This document shows, one piece after another, positions 45,930 through 57,356 of a stretch of 64,000 nt of DNA (the first letter of the stretch is position 1; each line of letters begins with the position of its first letter). Source of the stretch: Paramecium tetraurelia. Taxonomy: Eukaryota; Ciliophora; Oligohymenophorea; Peniculida; Parameciidae. Below the pieces are notes generated by a model. The model was not told the DNA's origin. It searched no databases and worked only from the letters and a program-made list of their open reading frames with translations. Both the position numbers and the translations under genes were made by a program. The DNA is taken from assembly GCF_000165425.1 (NCBI RefSeq), contig NW_001799627.1, positions 126,701 through 190,700 on the forward strand, written 5' to 3'.

Positions 45930-48033
45930 ATGCAAGCATAAGCAAATGTTTATTAGTTTGAAGCTGAGCCACAAGTATCTCACCCAAAATATCGCGATTA
46001 AGATCTATATGAGGAACTCACAGACCTGCCTGATGATGAGTCGAAGATAAAACCAGATTATTATATTGATCGACCTGTATGTGTAACTTAATAGTCAAGC
46101 CAACTCCGGAATATAAGCCTTTGCCTAACGGAATAGATGTGGAAACTCAGATTGAATCCTATGAGCCTGATTTGTTTGATTACATTTTAGAGGTGGAGCC
46201 GGTGTTATAAGTTTTAGTGGGCAAATCAGTAGAATAGGCGAGGATGGAATTGATTGAAGAATTAGAAAGGCAGGAGTTGCAGATATAGAAAGCAGCCTTT
46301 GAAAAAAAGCGAAATGCTGAATTGATGGTAACTTAGAGAATGGAAGCAGCATATGTTAGGAGAAAAGAAGAAAGAGTATATAATTATAATGATAATTTCC
46401 TTAGGAAAGGAGAGTCTTGCAACACAAATTGCATTAGGATTAGATGAAACTGTCCTAATAAAAATTCATAGCGAGAACCCTATCCAAGAATGTGGTGAAG
46501 GGAGTGAATTATAGAATTCTCAAGGATCTTGAAAATTTGGGATTATTGAAAAATGATTATTTATTAGAATTAAAAGTTCACTCGTTGCCATGGTTAATTC
46601 AGAGAATAAAACAAAATTGTGATAGCAATTAAAATTGCCTTGATAACATCAATCATCTCTTGGAAGAAGTTCAAAACCCAATTACATAATAACATTCAGG
46701 TTTTTATCAGCAAGAATAACAAAGAAGAAAAGCAATCTTGGATGAGAGAGAAAGGATCAGAATTGAAATTGAAGAGCGTAAGAAGAGAAAGGCTGAAATC
46801 AAAAGAAGAAGAGCATTAAAAGAAAAAAGAGAAATATAGAGAGGGGCATTTTATAATCTCACGCTCTCTAAAGCAGAATCCCTCAATTCAATATTTTAAG
46901 CCAATATCTAGGAAGGAACCACAGAAGTAGGATAAAAGGGAGTTGTTGTACACTTGGATCTCTTTCTTCTATTGGCAGAAGGATTAGATTTAATTACTGG
47001 AGATTAATTGGATTAAATTGACGAATCAATCATTTAAACCATTTGGATGGATATCTTAATGAATAAGTGTAATGCATTCAATATCACTGTAAATTCTTCC
47101 CTTTAACAAATCATACAAGAGGCATTTGCAAAAATGGAAGAAGACTTATACATTTTTGAGAAAAATTCTAAATAAGCGACAATTGATCAACTTAAAAATT
47201 AAACACCATTATGGGCATCCTATGTATCATAATAATATGTACCCAACATTAGAAAGATCATATTGAATAAATTATTGGATGGTTTCTTTGATATCTATTT
47301 TAAATCTGTTAATTATAAAGAACCTAAACCAAAAACAGAAGTTAAAATAAAGACTGAAGAAGCTGACCAATAGTAATAATAAAATGACTAGCCTCCTCCT
47401 TAATAAGCAGAAGATTAATAATAATAATAATAACCAGAATAAGTTGAATAACAGCCAATAGAAGATGAATATCAAAAACCTGAAATTACATAACATGATT
47501 TAGATATGGTGGAAGCTAGAAAGAAAATTAATCTCATCTTCAAATAACCGCAAAATTAGCTTGAGAATGTCACTGCAGTAGTCAATTTACTTGTGCCTTG
47601 CTTTGTTGAAGAGTAACCTGAGTAATAATAAGATCAAGCCAATCCTGACTCTTAATAAGCATCACAATAATAGACCACCGATTTATAGTAGTAATAAGAA
47701 CCCACTGAACCTGTTAAACCTGTTGGAAAATGGGATTTTGATCCCAAGACCATAGATATTTATGATGGAGAGTAGCCATTGATTCAAGAAGGGGAAAGAT
47801 AAGTTGTGGATTGCTTATTTTAATATGCCTTCTAAGAGTAGGTCATTGTAAATGATGAAAGGGCAGTTGAATTTTGTAGATTTTAAATTTATACTTATCT
47901 GAAGGAAAAGTATTTTATTCTATTTAATTCTAGATTGGAATCCTTTTTAAATGTTCCTGAATTTTAAAGTCTTTAATTTAAGAAGCTAAAATATTCCAAT
48001 CTTAATGTCCCAATATATGATTTCGAATTATGA
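45930..48033 (+). CDS. RSP3: Radial spoke protein 3 (RSP3/RSPH3)
   Basis: About 683 aa with introns of 23 and 29 nt; exon sum divisible by three. Family signature region: LEVEPVLQVLVGKSVEQARM, ELIEELERQELQIQKAAFEK, RNAELMVTQRMEAAYVRRKE, then RRVLQHKLHQDQMKLSQQ, FIARTLSKNVVKGVNYRILK and DERERIRIEIEERKKRKAEI. RSP3 is the spine of the axonemal radial spoke, dimerises, anchors the spoke on the A-tubule and carries an AKAP helix binding RIIa-type proteins. Here a Gln/Pro-rich linker (about residues 440-590) is followed by a second helical block (IDIYDGEQPLIQEGERQVVD, LFQYAFQEQVIVNDERAVEF) that is longer than in Chlamydomonas RSP3. Paramecium is known to have RSP3 paralogues, so this is one of several. 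Confidence 0.88.
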
Positions 48034-48306
48034 ATGGCATTGGTTCCTTTATTATTAAAAATACAATAAGTTATCTTAAATTATCAATAGTGTTATAAAT
48101 ATTTTTGTTAAAATCATTATTTCCTATTATTTATGGATGAAATTCATTTGAATGAGGTGGTGGCGATGATATAGTCCATTAATAAAAGCGAAATTCTATC
48201 TGTTATATTAATCATTTTCATTTATTTTCCATTAAACAATAAGAAGATTATTCTATGATTCTCATTCATTAAATTATAGATGATATATTTAATTGAATAA
48301 AATTAT

Positions 48307-50328
48307 ATGTAATCGCAAAGCCAAACTAGGAGTGATTGATGATTATAAATAATACATCAATTTTAATAGTAAATAATCAAAAAGAAGAAACTACTTAATT
48401 TTATGATGATATCATTCAAATCTTAGATAATAACAATTAAGTAATAGAATCGGTTAATTTTCATTTGAAATAATAGCTTATTTAAACTTAATTGAAAGAA
48501 CAATATAAAATATTAAATGTAAATACATTGGTGGGTTATATTAATAATCAGCCTTTGCTTAATAGTAATACTATTTTTTGTCGTTAAAGGAATAAGGAAA
48601 TTATTAGGGACAAGAAATCTTTATAAAAAAGGACATTCATAGAATCTAAAACATCATAATAATGTTTCTATTAAATCCAAATAAGAACCGTAATTAGAAG
48701 TTTATGTATTAGACGAAGCCATTTAGAATACTTTATCAGTTGTTAGCAATTTATATAAGGAAGAAAGAGTTTTAAATAAAAATAAGGAGGAAAAAAGTCT
48801 TGAGGGTTAAGGTAAAAGCGAAATGGAGGACGACTTAAATTCAGATAGAAGTCAAAATCAAAAGCTTATTTAATAGAATATTAAATTTTATTCCGGTGAA
48901 AGTAAGAATGAAAATAATCTCATTAATAATTAAGATATAGACAAGTAAAATAATGATGCTCAATAATTTGAAGCTGAGTAGAATTTAAAAGAAAATTAAA
49001 TTAACTTAAAAAATAATAGTTAAGCTATAGAGATTGAAATAAGCAAGCTATAGGGCCAAGATAACAAAAGTTTAAATACTAATAGGGGAAAATTGAGCAA
49101 ATAGATATCACAGAAAGATTTTCAGAGTTAAGATATATCATGCAGCGAATTTAGTTCAACTAAACATCTTACTTTATTGAAAGACCTTTAAATGAAAAAG
49201 TAGATAAGCTAGGAGGCAGAGAGCTAAAGTCCTTAAAAATCAATTGTCATTTAAATAACTCCTACTGATAATCAAAATTAATAGAAGTATAAATTCATAA
49301 GAGTTAATAAGAACAAACTTATGTATGTCGAGGATAGATATAATTATTATACTGGTCTTGCTTTCTATTACAAAGTATAGTATGATAAGGAATATAATCC
49401 AAAGTTTGAAATATACGAAGGATAGTTTGATAAAGGTAAGAAATCAGGCAAAGGTATACTATATGGAGGAAAGTCTAAGTTTATTAATTATGATGGAGAT
49501 TGGAAAGATGACTAATAGCATAAAGAAATACAAGAATAAAAATAAGAATAAGAAGGAGATGTAAAAATAGAGATAGAGTAAATAGTAAAGCCAAAGAAAA
49601 AAATATAAATTTTTGAAGAAGGAAAACTCATTTAAATTGATAAGAAAAACCAAAATTAAATACCCTTTGATTAATAAACCTAATGGGTTAAGTTTAACCA
49701 ATAATATTGTACGAAAGATATGGAGATTTTGAAAAAGGAGACAGTATGGTTTACAAGTTCAATAATAGATGGACTTGTTGAATACTTAAATATTTAGATG
49801 GAAAATTAATTAATAAACTTCCTTAAAAAAGATGTGAAAAGGTATCTATTTTGTCCTAGTTATCTTTACACTAATATGTCATAAGATAGGATCTAAAATA
49901 ATTTAATTATTTTCTAAAACCATATTTTGGAGTTTGAACCAATAGATTTCAATCTTACGCCTTTATTTTAAAGAGTGTACTTTGCTATCAACAAAAGTAA
50001 GAGTCACTTTTTCTTATTATATATTGATTTCCCTTCGAAATCCTTAAATATTGTAGATTCTATATAAAAAAAAGAAAATGCCTATTCAACTGAAATTAAG
50101 ATCTTTCAGAACATTTTCTAATAGCAAATAACTTCTACAAACTTCATATCCTGCACATAATAAAGAAATGGTTACGATTGTGGACCATATACTTGTCTTA
50201 ATATGTATTAAGATTTTTATAAATTAATGCAAGTGGCATATCCAAAAAATAAGTAATAAACAATAAATAACCCATTAGAAATGAGGTAATTTTTATTTGA
50301 TATTTTAAAGAATAATGATAATAAATGA
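48307..50328 (+). CDS. MORN-repeat / ULP1-type (C48, SUMO protease-like) fusion protein
   Basis: About 653 aa; introns of 38 nt (48332, longest here and least certain) and 22 nt (near 48664); exon sum divisible by three. The first ~330 residues are Asn/Gln/Lys/Ser-rich. A short MORN-like section follows (YYTGLAFYYKVQYDKEYNPK, YEGQFDKGKKSGKGILYGG, YDGDWKDD). The C-terminal ~220 residues are a C48 cysteine protease domain: VWFTSSIIDGLVEYLN, then KSHFFLLYIDFPSK (catalytic His, with Phe in place of the usual Trp), LNIVDSIQKK (catalytic Asp), and QQRNGYDCGPYTCLNMYQ (oxyanion Gln and nucleophile Cys). All four catalytic residues are present, so it should be active on SUMO or a related ubiquitin-like protein. 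MORN repeats could target it to membrane or cortex (inference). Confidence 0.8.
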
Positions 50329-50796
50329 ATTAAAAAATAATAGAATTTATCAATAACTGAATGAATATTTAATTATATTTTAATCTTATAGTGATCTCAA
50401 AAATATAAAAAGTAATAACCTTTATTTTAAAGAAATAATATTTTTCATATATAATTAGTTAACTTAATTAAAATGCACCCAATTGATATGAAATGGTATC
50501 TATATTATATCTATTTTAAATGTCCTTTTCATAAGTGAAAAATTAGTATTCCTGATTTTCTGAGTATTCTACTTAAATAATTTTAATACTATTTTACACT
50601 AACATAATTCTTAACTAATTTTCACCCTTCGAGTAAAACAAGGGTATAGAGTTCCATTCAAAAAATTATTTAAGGTTCTGAGATGCTTTATTATTAAGTC
50701 CTTGTGTTAATACGATGACTTCTAATATTAGCATTTTTCTTTTGATTCTCATTATTACTAACGTATTATAATATAATTAATATATAATTTTGAATA
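50329..50796. other. Intergenic region, no gene seen
   Basis: AT-rich spacer between two plus-strand genes, holding the 3' flank of the MORN/ULP1 gene and the promoter of the transporter gene. Confidence 0.5.
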
Positions 50797-52864
50797 ATGG
50801 ATGAAACGATCTTATCAAAATAAAACAACTATCCTGGTTGTTATATTAAGTAAGATTTAAAGGAGGCTGATGAAGAACACCGAAATCATAAAGAGTTAAA
50901 AGACAAGAAATACGGCTTTTATTTTTTATTGTTTTAAGGATTAGTTTATACAATTACAATCATCAGTTTTGGATTTGGGAATCCAGATCAATTAGGCAAG
51001 CCCTATGATTCCGATTGTATTCTAATCCACTTTATAAGTTAATAGAGAAAGTGTGTGGAGTTGATGTTGGATTGGAATAATACAAATTTATATACTTTAC
51101 AAATCCATCAGATTAGAAGCATTTAGGCAGAACAGTGTGCGTTAAGGAATGTCCAGTTTTGGAAGAAGATCACAACGAAGATGGTTCTATATTCATTCAT
51201 ACATTAGAATCATTGGCTTTGCAGTGCTATCCAAACAATGCTATAAATTCATGCAGAAATAGACCATCGATTGATGATCCAAACTACTCAATGATTTACT
51301 ATGATTCAGTGCCATTTATAGATGTCTGCCTCCCAAGGAAATCTAATTATTTCCACAATATCCAACATGGATTAGATTAATCAGAGATTATTAGCTTTTT
51401 ATCAGATATGAGTAGCGGAAGAGCTATTATACTTGCTTCCCTGGCACTCTGTTTATTGCTAAAGTAATATTTGAGGAACTAATAAATCTAGTTAATTATT
51501 CTACTTTATGATGATCAAACTATAAAAGACATCCATTTGGGTGATTTCAATCACATCAATATTTGCTCTATTTATATCAGGGGTGTTAGGTCTGTTTTAT
51601 TATTTAAAACAATACTAGTACTCTGAGCAAGAGATAACAACAGCCAAAATAACAAAGGAATAAGCAATAGGTATGATTTAAGTGTAGGAATCCAATATAA
51701 CTATTATTCTGATCTCCAGTGCATTCTTCCTATTATGTGGTGTTTACTTTTTGATTGATCTGATAGTAAATCGAAAGAGGTACAAGACTATGGGTGTGAA
51801 GATTTCAATAGTCAACTATTTTTTTGATTTTTCATCATCAGGAATTAGATAACAGGAAGGCTAAACTTCAAGATTCAGAGAAATGTTGATATTATTGATG
51901 GGTAGTGCAGGTTGCTTGTTGGTTTTCTGCGCATTATGGATTTGGATGGCAACGTAATATCAATTAATAATATTTTCAATAGGAATCTGTTTTCTATAGG
52001 AAAAGCAGTATAAGGATATTACCCCTTTAATACTTATTAGTTGAATTGGACAACTTACCTTATGGGATTTATTCATATTTTTGAATTGGTAGTTGTGACT
52101 CTAGCAATTTTAGGAAGCGAGTAGATGCTATTGATTGGCAAGGTAGTTGAGGTGTACAAACATATGGGAATATAGAGATTGAAAATAGATTCTCAAGATC
52201 CAGAATAATCTTTGATGGACATATTGGAGATTTATGCTTTCAATAACTTTGGTTCCGTAGTGTTTGGAGAGGTAATCATCTTTTTATTGATGATTCCAAG
52301 ACTATTCATTAAGATATACGTGTGGATCAGTTTGAAGTATGACGCTGAGTTCGAAATACCATCTTTTTTTTAATAGATATTGTGCATAAATGACAGAGCC
52401 TATTTACTGGCTTATTTAAGAAATGATGAATTCCTATTGAGTGCTAAATCTCAATATGTTTTTGATAAAAGGTTGAAAGAAACAACAGATGTTCAATATC
52501 ATGGTGAATAGTTGTCAGTCACTTACTGCTTTGCTGTTGCTAATCTATGTGTTTCATTAACTTACATCTTAATCATCACTACAAGTACGAAGATAGGAAT
52601 TCATTAGCCAGTTTATTTTCTTTTGGTTTCATTCATTTTTTCTTATTTCGTAATTATAGATTCAAATTTGCTTAGATATCTATGATGTTTTCAACAGTCT
52701 ATGGGGCAACCATAGATAATTTGACTATTTTGTTATACAGAGACACCACACCTGATGGTCAAGAAGTCGGAACATGCGTAAGAAATGTAGTAAGATTGAT
52801 GAAAGAATCAGAATTAGATGGCTAGACTCATTAACAATAACAATAACATGAAGTATAAGATTGA
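50797..52864 (+). CDS. Choline transporter-like protein (CTL/SLC44 family)
   Basis: Polytopic membrane protein of roughly 640 aa. The N-terminus is cytosolic and charged, the first helix is YFLLFQGLVYTITIISFGFG, and a large Cys-containing loop follows with VCGVDVGLEQYKFIYF and TVCVKECPVLEED, the hallmark extracellular loop of CTL proteins. Further helices include IILASLALCLLL, ISVITSIFALFISGVLG-like and VIIFLLMIPRLFIKIYV. The conserved C-terminal block reads CINDRAYLLAYLRNDEFLLSAKSQYVF (family pattern N..AY......F..SAK). The gene ends with a Gln-rich tail (ESELDGQTHQ). Several introns are required: a 22-nt one near 51018 joins the first helix to the loop. Substrate by family: choline or a related metabolite. 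Confidence 0.8.
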
Positions 52865-52910
52865 ATAACTATTGCAATACAGTATCTAAAATACAACAAA
52901 TAATAAACAA

Positions 52911-54495
52911 TCAATTATTTTCTTCCTCTTGCTATCCTCCCTCTTCCATATCCTCTTTGTCTTCTTGTTCCATCTTTTAGATCTCCTCTCTTTCCTTCAT
53001 ACACAGATCATCAGTATTTTTTGAAGTGCACTATGAAATAAATGATAGATCATACATCCTCAACTTTGGGTCTTTATTCTGGAGCCACTCTATTGCTAAA
53101 GTGACTGACAATCTATTAACTCTCTTGCATATCCCAAACAAATAATTCCCCTTGACTAGATCCACATCCATAAGTCCATGGAGAATCTTAATAGAATTGA
53201 CCACAATAAAGTGATTCCTAAATTCATAGATTAAAATCTTACTAATTTTGGGTTGTATGAACTTATCAATTGTAATTAACCATTCTTTATTGGAGCATCT
53301 GTGTCATAAACTCTTATCTTTCCATCCAAACAAGTAGTAGCCAATAATCCTGGCACTCCAGAACTCATGTGTACACTGCTGAGTGCCTTTTTATTTACAT
53401 TGAAATTAGCTAATGGTTATTCACTTATTTTTCTAGCATCTAACAATATTAAATTTCCATCCTCAGTAGAATAAGCTATCTAATATCCCTTAATAGGATC
53501 CCAACAGGCACTTTCCAAAACTCCTAACATTTTATGTTAATGAATTGAATCTGGTGATCTAGCATCGAATAAACAAAGCTTTCCATCCTCACCTCCTGAT
53601 AATATTACACTTTCCTCTTTTGTATTGAATTTAGAGATTTAAACTTTATCTTTATGATGATTGTAAGTAAACACACATTTCTACAACATCAAATCCCATA
53701 ATTTAACTGAATGATCAGCTGATCCTGATAATAGGATGTTGGGCTTAAATGAATTCAATGACAAACTCAAGACTGAATCTGTGTGACTGTCAGGCTTATA
53801 TGATTTCTTATTCTATTTCTTAAGGTTTTTCACTTTCTTATAATTCTACTCAATCTCTCCTCCCAAGACCATGGATGGTTCCAATACATTGACTACATCT
53901 AAATTCCAAATTTCAATTTCAGGCAAAAATGATGACACTATTGCATAATTTCCCTTGACTGCTGATGTGCTCTCGACTTAACCTGGTTAGATTGGTAACC
54001 ATTCGACTGCCAAAGGAAATGCTGACAACTAAATCTCGTGATGCACAAATAAATTGGCTTTCTCTTCCTCATAGATATACACTTCCAATGAAGAAAACTC
54101 GTTTTCCTAAAATTTAGCATTCATTTATTTGATACGATCTTGGCTGCTATAACCAAAGCATCTGAAGATTTGATTTAGTAATCCTCCTTCTCTTCATCAC
54201 TCAAATCCTCTATTGCCACTGGATATCCATCTTCTGGCATTTACTATTTCCCATGCATTTCCAAATCCTAACAAAATACTGGGAGATTGTCTTCACTCGA
54301 ATCTTCGTCTTACTCTTGTATTTTACCCAAATCTTATGTCAAACTAAATCTTAATTAAATCTCTTACTTCTTATTTATTAGTTTTTCTTGCTTCATCTAG
54401 TTGATCTCCTACTCATCTAAGTCGAATTCTTTGGGCTGCTTTATTGCATACCCTCTTGAAACCCAAGCTATAGCTGAAATTAGATTTTATGCCAT
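52911..54495 (-). CDS. PWP1: Periodic tryptophan protein 1 (PWP1), WD40 ribosome-biogenesis factor
   Basis: WD40 beta-propeller protein, about 520 aa. The PWP1-specific N-terminus is recognisable: LISAIAWVSRGYAIKQPKEF, DLDEQEINQMKQEKL, an acidic stretch with EQDEDSSEDNLP, and EDLSDEEKEDYQIKSSDALV. WD repeats include EIEIWNLDVVNVLEP, PNILLSGSADHSVKLWDLM, VILSGGEDGKLCLFDAR, IAYSTEDGNLILLDARK and LATTCLDGKIRVYD. PWP1 acts in nucleolar 60S subunit maturation. The C-terminus is Glu/Lys-rich (KMEQEDKEDMEEGG). I chose Met at 54495 because it gives the family start; a Met 38 bp upstream is in frame too. Convergent with the CTL gene (46 bp between stops). It lies 28 bp from the stop of the TPR gene. 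Confidence 0.88.
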
Positions 54496-54523
54496 AAATT
54501 ATAAATTTTTATTATTGTATAAA

Positions 54524-54998
54524 TCAAATGTCATTACTCATTCTCATTAATCCCTTTTTAATTTAATAATGTTCATAGCTGCTCTTGCAACAAGGCATCG
54601 AGGAATCCAACAGCATCGCCTTCTCGATGTCATGCAAAGCTTATATGTATTTTCCATTCTTCAAGTATAAATTGGATCTCTTTTTAAAAGCATCTGAATC
54701 AGCCTCATTCTTTTCAATATATTTTGTTAACTAGACTTCTGCTTAACCAAATTGGTTTTAAGATATCAAATTGTCCATTTCTTTCATGAATAAATCCCTA
54801 TCTTACACATTCCCCCCGTCCTGCATCAGTTACTTGTAATATTTAACTATTTAATTATTCTAACAATCTGAGTTGATTATTAATCTTAAATCATGAACTC
54901 TAATATTCTGCACCTTCTTTTGAGTATTTTAATTAAACAACCATATTGACCTACAAAAAACCAACTATCAATGTCACTCACAAAATAGTGTCTTACAT
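54524..54998 (-). CDS. Small TPR-like protein, 147 aa
   Basis: One 31-nt intron near the 5' end joins MQDTIL to SIWLFNQNTQKKVQNIRVHD; exon sum divisible by three. The C-terminal two thirds show tetratricopeptide pairs: MKEMDNLISQNQFGQAEVQL, YIEKNEADSDAFKKRSNLYL, NGKYIQALHDIEKAMLLDSS (TPR consensus residues G/Y/A/A in place). Such small TPR modules usually act as adaptors. It precedes PWP1 on the same strand with a 28-bp gap. Family beyond TPR is not clear. Confidence 0.7.
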
Positions 54999-55118
54999 TC
55001 ATAACCGTATATTATTATTATATGTACCACATACTTTTAAAATATCATTTACGATATATAATACATTATATAACATAATAAATAAAATATGATTAATAAA
55101 TTATTATAATATAGATTT

Positions 55119-55820
55119 ATGTAGCAACTCAACAAAATATCGTATTTAAACTAGATACAATCACAATAATTTGATGTTGAATTGATGTCTGAGGAGGTAG
55201 GCTTCACTTTGGATTAATTAATGGAATTGGCAGGGTAAAGCATTGCAAATACAGTGGTTTAATTGAATAAGGAAGGAAAATCTTATAATAAAATTTTAGT
55301 TTTGTGTGGGCCAGGAAATAATGGAGGTGATGGTATTGTGTCAGCTAGACATTTAAAATAGTTTGGACTTCAACCTGAAATAGCCTTATTTAGAGAAGTG
55401 AAAAATCCATTTTTTAATAGATTGCTCAATCAATGTAAATACAATTTGATACCAATTCATTATGAATTGCAAGATCTTGAGAAATATGATTTGTTAATCG
55501 ATGCTATTCTGGGATTCTCATTCAAACCTCCCCTCAGAGAACCATATGACAAACCTATTTAATAATTAAAGACCACAAAGACTCCAATATTGTCAGTAGA
55601 CATCCCTTCTGGTTGGGATGTGGAGTAAGGAAATGCTCAGGATTTCTTTACTCCTTAATATTTAATTTCATTAACCCTTCCCAAGTTAGGAGTAAAGAGT
55701 TTTAAGGGGAGACATTTTATCGGTGGAAGATTCATTCCTTTAAAACTTTAAGAAAAATATAATTTTATTGTACCAGAATACCAAGGAAGTGACACTATTT
55801 TAGAATTATCAAATTTATGA
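55119..55820 (+). CDS. NAXE: NAD(P)H-hydrate epimerase (NAXE, YjeF N-terminal domain)
   Basis: Intronless, 233 aa, the usual size for a stand-alone YjeF_N protein. It epimerises R-NAD(P)HX to the S form for the ADP/ATP-dependent dehydratase (metabolite repair). Motifs visible: [20 protein letters not shown] (N-terminal helix with substrate-site residues), [20 protein letters not shown] (the GPGNNGGDG loop), [20 protein letters not shown] (catalytic Asp region), [15 protein letters not shown] and [15 protein letters not shown]. There is no added N-terminal targeting sequence, so it is probably cytosolic. Convergent with the next gene, with only 16 bp between the two stop codons. Confidence 0.9.
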
Positions 55821-55836
55821 TAGTGATATTAAAAGT

Positions 55837-57340
55837 TCATAATTTTAAATCTAAAATATTGGACTTTAATTTTAGATCCTCTTGAAAATAGGCAGTCTCA
55901 CAATACATTGATAAATTGCTATTTTCTTTATCTTATTGTGACTTTCTAGTGTTGTAAACATAAGTAGACAATGTATTGGCTGTAGCCTTCAATTTTGGTT
56001 CTGACTTCACAGAAACTATTGATTAGTGCTTATTAGTCTATTTGCTTTAAATATTATTTTAAGATCTCATATTGATGCTGGGTTTAAATGTTAGATCCTT
56101 ATCTACTTCCTATTTAATGTGATAAATGTGTCTCTTCTTTTTATCCACATGACTTTTCATTCTTTCATAAAGTGATTCATTATTTTAAATTGATGATTGA
56201 TCTTTAGTTTTATTAATGGTTTACTTTTGTTGGCTATCATCGAAAAGGTTCTTCTTTGATTTAGTAGATAACATATATAATCTATCAAAAGCAGGTTATT
56301 GATTTGGTGAAAAGTTTAAAGTAGTATTGATTTTAGGTTTGAAAGTACATTGTTCCAACTCCTTGGTTTCTTTGTCCAGACGTTAAAATGCTTGCACTTA
56401 TTATTTTTCTGCAGATTCATTATGCAATCTCTTAAAGACTAGAGGATAATTTGGAATATTAATACTGTCATCGCCACTTCTATTTAATTGTCGATTTGAA
56501 ATCTAGGGTTTAAATGTGCACTCCTATAATTCCTTTTATTCTCGAACAGGAGCATAACTTTGTTTTAGATTACTTCTTGAAATGGATTCTTAAAACAATC
56601 TATCAAAAATGTGTTGTTATCTTTAAAATTAAGTGAGTAATATACTTATTATCTGCAGTTTAGAAATTAGAAATGGATTCTTGTTTATTAATTGATGGCG
56701 TAAAAGTGCATTAACTAATTTCTTATTTTTATTTAATTTCAGAGAAGTCATTTTTACTAATTAGTTATGTTTTATAGAGTCGATCGAAAACTTCAATTTC
56801 ATTCTTTCTGATTGCTTCAACATTGACTTACGGTTTGAATGTGCATTCCTTTAATTCTAGTTGTTATTTTTCTTATTCAAATTAGCCTCTATGTCAGTTA
56901 TTATAATTATACTTTTTCACTTTCTAAATTATTCCATCCATGTAGAGTCTCTCACAAGTATCATTTAGACCCATTTAACTTAAGGCCTTTTTATTGATTG
57001 GTGATTGATAGGATTATTATTCACTAATAGTAGATTTTTAAGAATTTCGAATTTTATTTGGGCTAAATTACATCTTTTTGCTTTTTTAATATGCTTTAAG
57101 GGTTTTGAATGGTTTTCGAAGTGCTATTTTGGTTAGGATGGTTAATAGATTTGCTGGATTCTTCTTTTTGGTTTGTTGCATTTTCCAACTATCATATAAT
57201 CTTAATGCCATATCAAAGGAATCTGAGGCAGATAGATTCTTCAAATAATCAGACAGGGAAAACAAGATGTTATTGTTTGAGATCGAATACTTATTAACAA
57301 TGATCCCGATGTCAACTAGATGGTCAATAAATAATGGCAT
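55837..57340 (-). CDS. 'CTFKP' repeat protein, about 480-490 aa
   Basis: No named family, but it carries a repeated module F/YxRL ... LxxCTFKPxI/VN: CERLYMDGI..LELKECTFKPQVN, FDRLYK, FDRLFQES..LQECTFKPQIS, FKRLHN..FQRLDKETKELEQCTFKPKIN, FDRLYMLSTK, YERMKSHVD..LTFKPSINMRS. Four or more copies are spread over the protein. This motif recurs in many ciliate and flagellate proteins, often ciliary or cytoskeletal. The N-terminus (MPLFIDHLVDIGIIVNKYSI, LNNNILFSLSDYL) looks like a small helical EF-hand-type module. At least one intron is needed around 56600-56740 to restore frame; its exact ends are uncertain. Confidence 0.7.
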
Positions 57341-57356
57341 TTAATTAAAATTATAA

